A stretch of 64,000 nt of DNA, from assembly GCA_963742205.1 (NCBI GenBank), contig CAVUKZ010000012.1, forward strand, positions 62,001 to 126,000, in the 5' to 3' direction. Positions 29,222-37,642 of this stretch are shown here, piece after piece. How positions within the stretch are numbered: position 1 is the first letter of the stretch; each line of letters begins with the position of its first letter. Source of the stretch: WHSW01 sp963742205. Its GTDB lineage: Bacteria > Actinomycetota > Thermoleophilia > Solirubrobacterales > 70-9. Both the position numbers and the translations under genes were made by a program. The notes below the pieces were generated by a model that had not been told where the DNA came from, did not search any database, and saw only the letters and a program-made list of their open reading frames with translations.

Positions 29222-29959
29222 ATCATCAGCGTCTATGACGCCACCGTCGTCTACCCCGGCGGCCACGTCGCGCTCGAGCACCTGTCGCTCGAGGTCCAGC
29301 GCGGGGAGTTCGCGTTCATCACCGGGCCCACCGGCTGCGGCAAGTCGACGCTGATCAAGATGCTGATCCGCGACATCGAGCCCGCCGCGGGGACGGTGCA
29401 GATCGCCGGCAAGGACATCAACTCGATGCCCGCCGACCGCACGCCCTACCTGCGCCGCCGGATCGGGACCGTGTTCCAGGACTTCAAGCTGCTCCCCAAC
29501 CGGACCGTGTACGACAACGTGGCGTACGCGCTCCAGGTGATCGGCGAGCCGCGCTCGCAGATCCGCAAGAAGGTGCCGGAGATCCTCCGTCTCGTCGGCC
29601 TGCAGGCGAAGATCCGCAACTACCCGGACGAGCTTTCCGGCGGCGAGCAGCAGCGCGTCGCCGTCGCCCGTGCCTTCGTCAACCATCCGCCGCTGCTGCT
29701 CGCGGACGAGCCCACGGGCAACCTCGACCCGGACACCTCGATCGGGATCATGCAGCTGCTCTACCGGATCAACCGCACGGGCACGACCGTCCTCGTGGTC
29801 TCCCACGACCGCGAGATGGTCGACAAGATGCGCCGCCGCGTGATCGCGCTCGAGGAGGGCCGCCTGGTCCGCGACCAGGCCGCCGCCGGCTACCACGAGG
29901 ACGAGTCGACGACCGAGTTCGCGGCCCGCGTCCGCGCCGAGATGGGTCTGGACGACTGA
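29222..29959 (+). CDS. ftsE: cell-division ATP-binding protein FtsE (start unclear)
   Basis: FtsE is the ATPase partner of FtsX, controlling septal peptidoglycan hydrolases. ABC landmarks are ITGPTGCGKSTLIKML (Walker A), FQDFKLLPNRTVYDNV (Q-loop), LSGGEQQRVAVARA (signature), LLADEPTGNLDP (Walker B) and VVSHDREMVD (H-loop). The family-like sequence begins IISVYDATVVYPGG at 29222, but no ATG, GTG or TTG lies in frame upstream without passing unrelated sequence. The first in-frame ATG (29360) would cut off Walker A. So either a non-standard start is used, or a one-base error sits between 29107 (an ATG in another frame) and 29222. Confidence 0.9.
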   Translation: MISVYDATVVYPGGHVALEHLSLEVQRGEFAFITGPTGCGKSTLIKMLIRDIEPAAGTVQIAGKDINSMPADRTPYLRRRIGTVFQDFKLLPNRTVYDNVAYALQVIGEPRSQIRKKVPEILRLVGLQAKIRNYPDELSGGEQQRVAVARAFVNHPPLLLADEPTGNLDPDTSIGIMQLLYRINRTGTTVLVVSHDREMVDKMRRRVIALEEGRLVRDQAAAGYHEDESTTEFAARVRAEMGLDD

Positions 29960-29967
29960 GCTGACTC

Positions 29968-30879
29968 ATGGGCCGGCTGTTCTTCTTCCTTTCAGAGGCG
30001 TTCCGGGCGCTCCGCCGCAGCGCCGCCCCGAGCGTCGCCGCGATCGTGACGATCGTGATCACCACCCTGCTGCTCGGGGTGCTGGTGCCGGTCCTGCACG
30101 CGAGCGAGTCCAAGGCCTCCGACGTCCGCGACCAGATCGGGCTCCGCGTCTTCCTCTATCGCGACTCGAGCCAGGTTGAGAAGGATCAGCTGCAGAAGAA
30201 GCTGAACGCGCTCCCGCACGTCAACGGCGTCGAGTATTGCTCGCCCGTGTGCGCGAAGAAGGACCTCCAGTCGCGGCTGAAGGGCGACCTGGAGGGCTCC
30301 ATCTCCGAGCTCAACTCAAACCCGCTGCCGCCCTCGTTCAGCCTCTCGCTCGACGATCCCGACAACCTCGAGGCGGTGCGGGCGTCGCTGCTGCCGACGA
30401 ACGCGTCCGGCAAGCCGACCCCGATCAGCGCCGCGATCGATCCGCCCATCGGCGAGAGCCGCGAGGAGGCGAACAAGATCCGCGAGGTCACGGGCGCCGT
30501 GAAGATCGTCCTGCTGGTGATCGCCGCGCTGTTGCTGATCGCCTCCCTCCTGCTCGTCGCGAACACGATCCGGCTCTCGATCTACGCCCGCCGGCGTGAG
30601 GTCGAGGTGATGAGCCTGGTCGGGGCGACCAATTGGTTCATTCGTTGGCCCTTCATGATCGAGGGCGTGATCGTCGGGTTGCTGGGCGCGGGAATCGCGG
30701 TCGGCATACTTCTACTCGGCAAGGTCACCATCGTGGATCCACTGGCCAACGACTTCGCACTCGTAGACAACCTGTCGACCATGGGCTTCGGGCCCCTGGT
30801 AGCGATGCTCGTCGGCGCTGCGGTCCTCGTCTCCGCGCTCGGCAGTGGCATCACGCTGCGCCGCTTCCTGAGGGTTTGA
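29968..30879 (+). CDS. ftsX: cell-division protein FtsX
   Basis: This 303-residue permease-like protein starts at ATG 29968, eight bases after ftsE. It has the FtsX plan: a short cytosolic N-terminus, TM1 (residues ~22-45), a large extracellular domain (~46-170) with two Cys (YCSPVCAKKDLQSRL), then three C-terminal helices. The helices include LLVIAALLLIASLLLVANTI and the motif RREVEVMSLVGATNWFIRWPF. The extracellular domain contacts NlpC/P60 or CHAP hydrolases in other actinobacteria. Its stop overlaps the next start by 4 bases (TTGA). Confidence 0.93.
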   Translation: MGRLFFFLSEAFRALRRSAAPSVAAIVTIVITTLLLGVLVPVLHASESKASDVRDQIGLRVFLYRDSSQVEKDQLQKKLNALPHVNGVEYCSPVCAKKDLQSRLKGDLEGSISELNSNPLPPSFSLSLDDPDNLEAVRASLLPTNASGKPTPISAAIDPPIGESREEANKIREVTGAVKIVLLVIAALLLIASLLLVANTIRLSIYARRREVEVMSLVGATNWFIRWPFMIEGVIVGLLGAGIAVGILLLGKVTIVDPLANDFALVDNLSTMGFGPLVAMLVGAAVLVSALGSGITLRRFLRV

Positions 30880-32045
30880 ACCCCGGCCGGTGGGGCCCGT
30901 TCGGCTCCGGCGTCGTCATCGGCCTCGTCTGCGGGTTGCTAGTCGCTGTTCTCGTCGGAATCCTCACCGGCAAGCTCTTCGACGACTCCAACGACGACCC
31001 GGTCGCCCAGGCCCGGGAGGTGATCGAGGGCCACTACTTCCATGACCCCGATCCGCAGGCGCTCGACGACGCCTCGATCGCCGGCATGGTCGCCGAGGTC
31101 AAGAAGCGCTACGACGACAAGTTCTCCCACTACTTCACCGCCGCGCAGCTGAAGCAGTTCGAGGCGGTGACCTCGGGCCGCTACAAGGGGATCGGCCTTG
31201 CGGTGACCGAGGTGCCGAAGGGGCTGCGGATCTCCGACGTCTTCCCGGACACGCCCGCCGAGGACGCCGGGCTGAAGGAGGGCGACGTGATCGTCGCCGT
31301 GGACGGCAAGTCGATCGCCGGGGTCGCCTCGCAGGTCTCGACGGCCCGCATCAAGGGGCCGCCCGGGACCGAGGTCGACCTGACCGTCGACAAGGCGGGC
31401 GGTGGAGGGCGCCAGCAGCTGACGGTGGAGCGGGCCGACGTTCGCCAGCCGGCGGTCTCCGGCGAGATCAAGCACATCGACGGCACGCCGATCGCCTACG
31501 TCGTCTTCAGCACCTTCAGCGAGGGCGCCCACGGCGAGTTGCGCGCGGAGATCGAGCGCCTCTACCGCAAGGGCGCCGAGGGCCTGATCCTCGACCTCCG
31601 CGGGAACGGCGGCGGACTGCTCAACGAGGCGGTCCTCTCGGCGAGCATCTTCGTCCAGGACGGCAACATCGTCTCGACCCGCAGCCGCACCGACGGCGAC
31701 CGCGATTACGAGGCGATCGGCGACGCGATCGAGCCCAAGCCCACCGTGGTCCTGGTCAACCGCGACACCGCCTCGGCGGCCGAGATCCTGACCGCAGCCC
31801 TCCAGCAGAACCATCTCGCCGAGGTGGTCGGCACGCGGACCTACGGCAAGGGCACGTTCCAGGAGGTCATGGACCTGCCCGCCGGCGGCGCGCTCGACCT
31901 GACCGTCGGCGAGTACCTGACCGCGAACGGGACGTCGATCCTGGGCGAGGGCGTCAAGCCCGACGTCCGGGCCGAGGACAACCCCAACACCCAGGATCGC
32001 GACGAGGGCCTCAACCGGGCGCTCGGTGTCGTCGGCGGGCTTTGA
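30876..32045 (+). CDS. S41 carboxyl-terminal processing protease (CtpA-like)
   Basis: TTG 30876 overlaps the ftsX stop and gives 389 residues. There is one N-terminal membrane helix (GVVIGLVCGLLVAVLVGILTG), a PDZ domain (residues ~95-175, GIGLAVTEVPKGLRISDVFP), then the S41 protease core. The catalytic Ser-Lys pair is S300 (NRDTASAAEIL) and K325 (GTRTYGKGTFQ). The enzyme should act outside the membrane on C-termini of envelope proteins. Coupling to ftsEX suggests it trims a septal hydrolase or its activator; this is inference. Confidence 0.92.
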   Translation: MNPGRWGPFGSGVVIGLVCGLLVAVLVGILTGKLFDDSNDDPVAQAREVIEGHYFHDPDPQALDDASIAGMVAEVKKRYDDKFSHYFTAAQLKQFEAVTSGRYKGIGLAVTEVPKGLRISDVFPDTPAEDAGLKEGDVIVAVDGKSIAGVASQVSTARIKGPPGTEVDLTVDKAGGGGRQQLTVERADVRQPAVSGEIKHIDGTPIAYVVFSTFSEGAHGELRAEIERLYRKGAEGLILDLRGNGGGLLNEAVLSASIFVQDGNIVSTRSRTDGDRDYEAIGDAIEPKPTVVLVNRDTASAAEILTAALQQNHLAEVVGTRTYGKGTFQEVMDLPAGGALDLTVGEYLTANGTSILGEGVKPDVRAEDNPNTQDRDEGLNRALGVVGGL

Positions 32046-33763
32046 GCTTCGTCGGCGTAGTCGGGCGGCGGGGCAGGTTCCTCGTCGTCGAGCCGCTGTT
32101 CGAGCGCGGGCCCCAGCTGAGCGTGGCGGGTGGCGTCCGGGTCCGCGGGGGAGAGCTGGTGCTCGCCGAGCCGATCGGGCAGCGCGCGCGGGTGCGGGCC
32201 GAGCTCGGCGACCCGGCGCGGGCACGCGACGTCGCCGCGGCCCTGATCTACGACCGCGGCCGCGAACGCGGCTTTGACCCGGAGCTCGCGGCGGCTGCGA
32301 GGGAGGCGGCCGACCGGGCGCCGGGCGAGTTTCCGGAGCGCCACGACCTGACCGCGCTCGACACGTTCACCGTCGACCCGGCCACCGCTCGGGATTTCGA
32401 CGACGCCGTCTCGGCGTCGGAGGACGGCGACGGGATCCGCCTCTGGATCCACATCGCCGACGTCGCCGCGCATGTCCGCCCGGGGACCGGACTCGACGAG
32501 GAGGCCGAGCGCCGCGCGACGAGCGTCTACGTCCCGGGAACGGTCGAGCCGATGTTGCCGCCGGAGCTCTCGGCCGACGCCTGCAGCCTGGCGCCGGGCG
32601 TCGAGCGGCTCGCGGTCACGGTCGAGATCCTGCTCGGCGCCGACGGCGCGGCGCGTTCGACCCGCTTCTATCGCAGCCGGATCCGCTCGGACGCGCGGCT
32701 CGCCTACGAGGAGCTGGACGAGTTCTTCTCCGGGCGCGCCGCTCCGCCGGAGCGGATCGCGGGCCCGCTCGGGCTCGCCCGGCGCGCGGCCTCGGCGCTC
32801 GCCGACCGTCGCCGGACCTCCGCGCTTGAGATCACCACCACCGAGCCGGAGTTCGAGTTCGACGGCGAGGGGCACGTGACGCGCTCGGTGGCGGTGGAGC
32901 AGACCGAGGCGCACTCGCTGATCGAGCAGCTGATGATCTGCGCCAACGAGCGCGTCGCCGAACAGCTCGAGCGACGCGGGACGCCGACGCTGTACCGGGT
33001 CCACGAGCGCCCCGACGGGCCGCGGGTGGCCGCCCTGATCGGGAAGCTGGCGGCGCTCGACCTGCCGACGCCGCCGGTCCCCGAGACGATCACGCCGAGC
33101 GTCGCCGCGGAGCTGGTGGCCGAGGCGAGTCGCCTCGTCAGCCGCGAGGCGGCGCGCCGCGGGCACGGCCGGGCGGCGTATACATCACTCGTGCTTCGCG
33201 CCCTGAAACCGGCCGTGTACTCGGCGGAGAACCTCGGGCACGCCGGGCTCGGCAGCCCCGCGTACTGCCACTTCACGTCGCCGATCCGCCGCTATCCCGA
33301 CCTCGTGGCGCACCGGGCCCTGCTCTCGGGACTCGGGGCGGGGGAGGCCGAGCCCGATCGGGGCCAGGTCCGCGAGGCGGGCGTGTGGTGCTCGGAGCGC
33401 GAGCGCGACGCGATGGCGATCGAGCGCGACGCCGACGACGTCTGCGCCGCCTTCCTGCTCGAGCGCGAGCTGTTCGAGGCCGGGCCCAAGGCGACGTTTG
33501 ATGGGGAGGTCACGGGGCTGATCGACGCGGGTGCGTTCGTCGCCTTCGGCGGCTCACTTGGCGACACCTATGAGGGCTTCCTCCCGGCGCGGCGGATGGG
33601 CGGGCGCGAGCGCTACGACCTCGACGAGACCGAGACGGCGATCGTCGGCCGCAAGACGGGCCGGCGCGTTCGACTCGGCGACCCGGTGAAGGTCCGCGTG
33701 GACGGGGTCGAGGCCCCGCGCGGCAGGGTCGACCTGGTTCCGGTCCCGGAGGCTGAGTCGTGA
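32042..33763 (+). CDS. rnr: RNase II/R family 3'-5' exoribonuclease
   Basis: TTG 32042 overlaps the protease stop (TTGA). The 573-residue product has an OB-like N-terminus (residues 1-85) and the RNB catalytic domain with DPATARDFDDAVS (metal Asp cluster, near residue 115). IHIADVAAHVRPGT and the Y-C-H-F-T-S-P-I-R-R-Y-P-D-L motif (near 407) follow, then a C-terminal S1-like domain. It is shorter than E. coli RNase R, with reduced cold-shock domains, but keeps the RNB motifs. RNase R degrades defective mRNA during trans-translation and binds SmpB-tmRNA, which fits the next gene. Confidence 0.92.
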   Translation: MSFVGVVGRRGRFLVVEPLFERGPQLSVAGGVRVRGGELVLAEPIGQRARVRAELGDPARARDVAAALIYDRGRERGFDPELAAAAREAADRAPGEFPERHDLTALDTFTVDPATARDFDDAVSASEDGDGIRLWIHIADVAAHVRPGTGLDEEAERRATSVYVPGTVEPMLPPELSADACSLAPGVERLAVTVEILLGADGAARSTRFYRSRIRSDARLAYEELDEFFSGRAAPPERIAGPLGLARRAASALADRRRTSALEITTTEPEFEFDGEGHVTRSVAVEQTEAHSLIEQLMICANERVAEQLERRGTPTLYRVHERPDGPRVAALIGKLAALDLPTPPVPETITPSVAAELVAEASRLVSREAARRGHGRAAYTSLVLRALKPAVYSAENLGHAGLGSPAYCHFTSPIRRYPDLVAHRALLSGLGAGEAEPDRGQVREAGVWCSERERDAMAIERDADDVCAAFLLERELFEAGPKATFDGEVTGLIDAGAFVAFGGSLGDTYEGFLPARRMGGRERYDLDETETAIVGRKTGRRVRLGDPVKVRVDGVEAPRGRVDLVPVPEAES

Positions 33764-34239
33764 GCAAGAAGGGCAAGCGGAAGGCGGCGTCGGGCGATGT
33801 GGCCACGAACCGGCGCGCCTCGCACACCTACGAGCTGATCGAGCGCTTCGAGGCCGGGATCGAGTTGGAGGGCTCGGAGGTCAAGTCGCTGCGGGAGGGC
33901 AAGACGCAGATCGGTGATGCCTACGCCGCGATCGAGGACGGCGAGGTATGGCTTCGCAACGCCCACATTCCGCCCTACGACCCGGCGAGCACGGAAAACC
34001 ACGATCCCGAGCGGCCCCGGAAGCTGCTCCTGCACCGCTACGAGATCGATCGCCTCGTCGGGCGCATGGACCGCAAGGGCCTCACCCTCGTCCCGACCAG
34101 GGTCTACTTCAAGGGCTCGCGGGCGAAGGTCGAATTGGCGCTCGCCCGGGGCAAGCAACAGCGCGACCGCCGGCACGAGATCCGCGACCGCGACATCCAG
34201 CGCGAGGTCGAACGCGAGCTCCGCGACCGCCAGCGGTAG
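33760..34239 (+). CDS. smpB: SsrA-binding protein SmpB
   Basis: SmpB brings alanyl-tmRNA to stalled ribosomes. GTG 33760 overlaps the rnr stop (GTGA). The 159-residue protein has the OB-fold core: ATNRRASHTYELIERFEAGI, LEGSEVKSLREGKTQIGDAY, RNAHIPPYDPASTENHDPER and LVPTRVYFKGSRAKVELALARGK. The basic C-terminal tail, which enters the mRNA channel, reads HEIRDRDIQREVERELRDRQR. Its RNA partner, ssrA, lies about 7 kb away at 41214-41585 on the other strand. Confidence 0.97.
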   Translation: MSKKGKRKAASGDVATNRRASHTYELIERFEAGIELEGSEVKSLREGKTQIGDAYAAIEDGEVWLRNAHIPPYDPASTENHDPERPRKLLLHRYEIDRLVGRMDRKGLTLVPTRVYFKGSRAKVELALARGKQQRDRRHEIRDRDIQREVERELRDRQR

Positions 34240-34249
34240 GCGGCTTCGC

Positions 34250-35620
34250 TCAGCAGCCGTACTTCTCGAGCAGGTACAGCCAGGCCTCGCTACGGGTCGG
34301 GAACGCCGGCACGGCGTGGACGAGTCGCTCGAGCGGCACCTCGCCGGCGACGGCGATCGTCGCCGCGTGCAGCGACTCGGCGATCTCCGGGCCGACGAAG
34401 GTGGCGCCGACGATGATCCGCCGCTCCTCGTCGATCACCAGGCGCGAGGTGCCGGGCGCGTTGCGCCCAACAAAGCTCGCGCCGGCGTTGGCGGAGGTCG
34501 CGACGTCGACCGCCTCCACCGGCAGATCGCGCTCCTCGGCCGCCGCGAGGGTCAGGCCGACGGCCGCGACCTGCGGCTCGGTGAACACGACGCGCGGGGA
34601 GCCGGCCAGGTCGGCCGTTGCCGCTCCCGGCCGTCCGAGGATCTGATCGGCGCAGATGCGCGCCTGGTACTTGCCCATGTGCGTGAGCAGCGAGCGCCCG
34701 TTGACGTCGCCGATCGCGTACAGCCAATCCGAGCCCCCGACCCGCAGCTCGTCGTCGACCCCCAGGTAGCCGTCGGCCTCGACCCCCACGCTGGCCAGCC
34801 CGAGCTCGGCGGTGCGCGGGCGCCGGCCGACCGCGACGAGGAGCTCGTCGCCCCGCACTTCGTCGCCGTCGGCGAGCCGCAGCGCGACCTGTCCGCCCTC
34901 ACCGCGGGAGACGCCCTCGGCGCTGACGCCGGTCCGTACGTCGACCCCGCCGGCCTTGAGCCCCGCGGTGACCTGCTCGCTGGCGAACGGCTCCTCGGCC
35001 GCGAGCACGCGGTCGAGCGCCTCGACCAGCGTGACGCTGGCGCCGAGGCTGGACCACGCCTGGGCCATCTCGACCCCGACCACGCCACCGCCGAGGACGA
35101 GCAATCGGCCGGGTACCCGCTCGGCGGTGGTCGCCTCGCGGTTCGTCCACGGGCGCGCATCGGCGAGGCCGTCGATCGGCGGCACGGCGGCGGTCGTGCC
35201 GGTGGCGATCACGACCGCGCGGCGCGCCGTCAGCCGGTCGGGCCCGCAGACCACGGTGCGCTCGCCGTCGAGCGCGCCCCGGCCGCGGAAGAGCTCGATC
35301 CCGCGATCCTCAAGCCACGGCAGCATCCCGCTGTCGTCGCGATCGTGGATCACCTCGTCACGACGGGCGAGCACCACCGCGGGGTCGAGGTCGCCGGAGA
35401 CCATTTCGCGCGGCCCGGGCACCCGCCCGACCTCGTCGAGCAGCTCACCCGGGCGCAGCAGCGCCTTCGAAGGCATGCAGGCGTAGAACGAGCACTCGCC
35501 GCCGATCAGCTCCTGTTCCACGATCGCCACGTCGAGATCGGCGCCCGCGAGCCGACCCGCGCAGACCTCGCCCGCGGGTCCGGCCCCGACCACGATCACG
35601 TCGAACTCCCTGTCGCCCAT
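34250..35620 (-). CDS. class I flavoprotein disulfide reductase (dihydrolipoamide dehydrogenase/mercuric reductase-like)
   Basis: ATG 35620 gives 456 residues; the open frame extends further upstream, but FDVIVVGAGPAGEVCAGRLA is the usual N-terminus. The redox motif is GGECSFYACMPSKALL, which keeps C-x4-C but differs from the common GGTCLNVGC. A second dinucleotide fold (RLLVLGGGVVGVEMAQ) and the FAD motif near DWLYAIGDVNG are present. The C-terminal dimer domain ends HAVPAFPTRSEAW, with the His and Glu of the active-site dyad. No lipoyl-enzyme or mer genes are nearby, so the substrate is unclear. It is divergent from the PE-ligase-like gene. Confidence 0.88.
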   Translation of the reverse strand: MGDREFDVIVVGAGPAGEVCAGRLAGADLDVAIVEQELIGGECSFYACMPSKALLRPGELLDEVGRVPGPREMVSGDLDPAVVLARRDEVIHDRDDSGMLPWLEDRGIELFRGRGALDGERTVVCGPDRLTARRAVVIATGTTAAVPPIDGLADARPWTNREATTAERVPGRLLVLGGGVVGVEMAQAWSSLGASVTLVEALDRVLAAEEPFASEQVTAGLKAGGVDVRTGVSAEGVSRGEGGQVALRLADGDEVRGDELLVAVGRRPRTAELGLASVGVEADGYLGVDDELRVGGSDWLYAIGDVNGRSLLTHMGKYQARICADQILGRPGAATADLAGSPRVVFTEPQVAAVGLTLAAAEERDLPVEAVDVATSANAGASFVGRNAPGTSRLVIDEERRIIVGATFVGPEIAESLHAATIAVAGEVPLERLVHAVPAFPTRSEAWLYLLEKYGC

Positions 35621-35641
35621 CGATCGGGTACATAAGCAGTA

Positions 35642-36724
35642 GTGGCGAAGACGCGCGAACAGCTCGAGGCCTACCGCTCGAAGCGGGACTTCGAGCGGAC
35701 GACCGAACCGAGCGGCAAGCGGCGGGCGGCGCCAGGGGAAAACCGCTTCGTCATCCAGGAGCACCACGCCACCCGCCTGCACTGGGACCTCCGCCTCGAG
35801 CGCGACGGCGTGCTGGCCTCATGGGCCCTGCCGCGCGGCGTCCCCCGCGACCCGGACGCCAACCGGCTCGCGGTCCACACCGAGGACCATCCGCTCGAGT
35901 ACATCGACTTCGCCGGCGACATCCCGAAGGGGGAGTACGGCGGCGGCACGATGCGGATCTGGGACACCGGCACCTACGAGACCGAGAAGTGGGAGCGCGG
36001 CAAGGTCGTGATCGTGTTCCATGGCGAGCGCGTGAGCGGGCGCTACGCGCTCTTTCACACCCGCGGCAAGGACTGGATGATCCACCGCATGGACCCCCCC
36101 GAGCCGGGCGAGCCGCTCCCGGGGGCGCTGGCGCCGATGGCGGCGACGCCGGGGCGGATGCCGAGCGACCAGGACCGCTGGGGGTTCGAGATCAACTGGG
36201 CAGGTGAGCGGGCGATCGCCCTCTGCAACACGGGGCACCTGGAGCTGCTCGACGCGAAGGGCGCGGACCTGCGCCCGCGCTTCCCTGAGCTGTTCGCGAT
36301 CGCGCTCGAGCTCGGCGGCGTTCCCGTCGCGCTCGACGGGGTGATCACGGTGCTCGACGACGACGGCGCCCCGTCGGCGGAGCGGCTCGAGCGGCGCCTC
36401 GGCGCCTCGTCCGCGTCCGAGATCCGCCGTCGCCGCACGCAGACGCCGGCGACGCTGATCATCTTCGACCTCCTGCACGAGGCCCGCGAAGGCCTGCTCT
36501 CACTCCCCTACACCGAGCGCCGCGAGCGCCTCGAGGCGCTCGAGCTCGAGGGCGAGTCGTGGCGCACGCCCGCCTATCACCGCGGCGAGGGCGACGCCCT
36601 GCGCGAGGCGGCCCGGATCCAGGGCCTCGCCGGGGTGGTCGGCAAGCGGCTCGACTCGGTCTACGTGCCGGGCGAGCGGACCCGTGACTGGCGCGCGATC
36701 CCCGTTCCGGCTAGACGTCGCTGA
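35642..36724 (+). CDS. LigD-type 3'-phosphoesterase fused to a catalytically dead DNA-ligase-like domain
   Basis: GTG 35642 gives 360 residues. Residues ~10-150 match the LigD PE domain that trims 3'-phosphates and ribonucleotides in NHEJ. The catalytic set is present: H41, H47 and D49 in HHATRLHWD, and H79 in AVHTEDHP. Residues ~180-355 follow the LigD ligase domain, but motif I reads FEINWAGERAIAL, with N185 where the AMP-accepting Lys should be. The motif III/IV acidic residues are changed (ALDGVITV, LAGVVGKRLDS), and the last motif ends DWRAIP without its Lys. The ligase half is therefore a pseudoenzyme, perhaps a DNA or partner scaffold. No Ku or polymerase domain is in the window. Confidence 0.88.
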   Translation: MAKTREQLEAYRSKRDFERTTEPSGKRRAAPGENRFVIQEHHATRLHWDLRLERDGVLASWALPRGVPRDPDANRLAVHTEDHPLEYIDFAGDIPKGEYGGGTMRIWDTGTYETEKWERGKVVIVFHGERVSGRYALFHTRGKDWMIHRMDPPEPGEPLPGALAPMAATPGRMPSDQDRWGFEINWAGERAIALCNTGHLELLDAKGADLRPRFPELFAIALELGGVPVALDGVITVLDDDGAPSAERLERRLGASSASEIRRRRTQTPATLIIFDLLHEAREGLLSLPYTERRERLEALELEGESWRTPAYHRGEGDALREAARIQGLAGVVGKRLDSVYVPGERTRDWRAIPVPARRR

Positions 36725-37589
36725 GCGTCTTGTGCAGGAAGGTCTGGTCGACGCCGATGGCGAGCGCGATCACGAGCCCCAGATAGACGGCGGCGACGAT
36801 CGCTCGCGTGCGAGCGGGTACCGCGTGGTAGGCCCGCGCCTCGGGCGTCTTCCGCGCCTTCCACCGGCTGTAGAGCTCGAAGCCGCCGAACACCACGATC
36901 AGCAGGAGGATCGGGTTGAAGAACGCGATCGTGAGCGCGATCAGGCCCGCGTAGCCGGCGAGCCAGACCCAGGGGGAGAGGGCGGCCATGGCCCGGCCGC
37001 CGTCCAGCGGCAGCACCGGCAGCAGGTTGAAGAGGTTGATGAAGAAGCCCACGTAGGCGAGCGCCTGCCAGTACTCGTTGCCGGTGGTGAGCCAGAGCCC
37101 GAGGGGGACGAGGGTCGCGAGCGTGCCCAGCACGGGGCCCGCGAGACCAACCCGCGCCTCCGCCGCCGCGTCGTCGCCCATCGACTTCGCGGTCACGACG
37201 GCGCCCAGGAAGGGGATGAACATCGGCGCCGAGGCCTTGATCCCCTCGCGACGAAGCTGGAACACGTGGCCCAGCTCGTGGAGCAACAGTAAGACGACGA
37301 ACCCGATCGCGAACGACCAGCTCCAGATCAGCGCGTACGCCGCGATCGACACCAGCATCGTCGCCGAGGTCGTGAGCAGCTTCAGCTTCGGCAGGAGCAG
37401 GAGGACGGCCTTCAGCTTCGTGGCCACGAGGATGAGCCCCGCGACGATCGGCCCGCCCAGCCGCTTCAGCCGTTCGCGCCAGCTCTCGCGCCCCGATCCA
37501 GGGTGGATCGGCTCGTAGTCGCGGCTCGGAGGGGACGGCGCCGGTACCGGCGCCGGGGCCCCCCATTCGTCTCGGACGGGCGCGGTCAT
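36711..37589 (-). CDS. site-2-type (M50) zinc metalloprotease
   Basis: ATG 37589 gives 292 residues with a Pro-rich cytosolic N-terminus (~60 residues) and six or more helices. The zinc motif HELGH (VVLLLLHELGHVFQLRREG, near residue 124) and the third-ligand motif LLPVLPLDGGRAM (near 200) are both inside membrane segments, so catalysis is likely intact. Site-2 proteases cut membrane-embedded anti-sigma factors or remnant signal peptides. No anti-sigma gene is adjacent. The stop overlaps the convergent PE-ligase-like gene by 14 bases, and it is divergent from the LanC-like gene. Confidence 0.88.
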   Translation of the reverse strand: MTAPVRDEWGAPAPVPAPSPPSRDYEPIHPGSGRESWRERLKRLGGPIVAGLILVATKLKAVLLLLPKLKLLTTSATMLVSIAAYALIWSWSFAIGFVVLLLLHELGHVFQLRREGIKASAPMFIPFLGAVVTAKSMGDDAAAEARVGLAGPVLGTLATLVPLGLWLTTGNEYWQALAYVGFFINLFNLLPVLPLDGGRAMAALSPWVWLAGYAGLIALTIAFFNPILLLIVVFGGFELYSRWKARKTPEARAYHAVPARTRAIVAAVYLGLVIALAIGVDQTFLHKTLSDV

Positions 37590-37642
37590 CTCCACAAATG
37601 GTACGGACCCGGCTTCGCGGCCCAACCGCTACAACGGATGAC

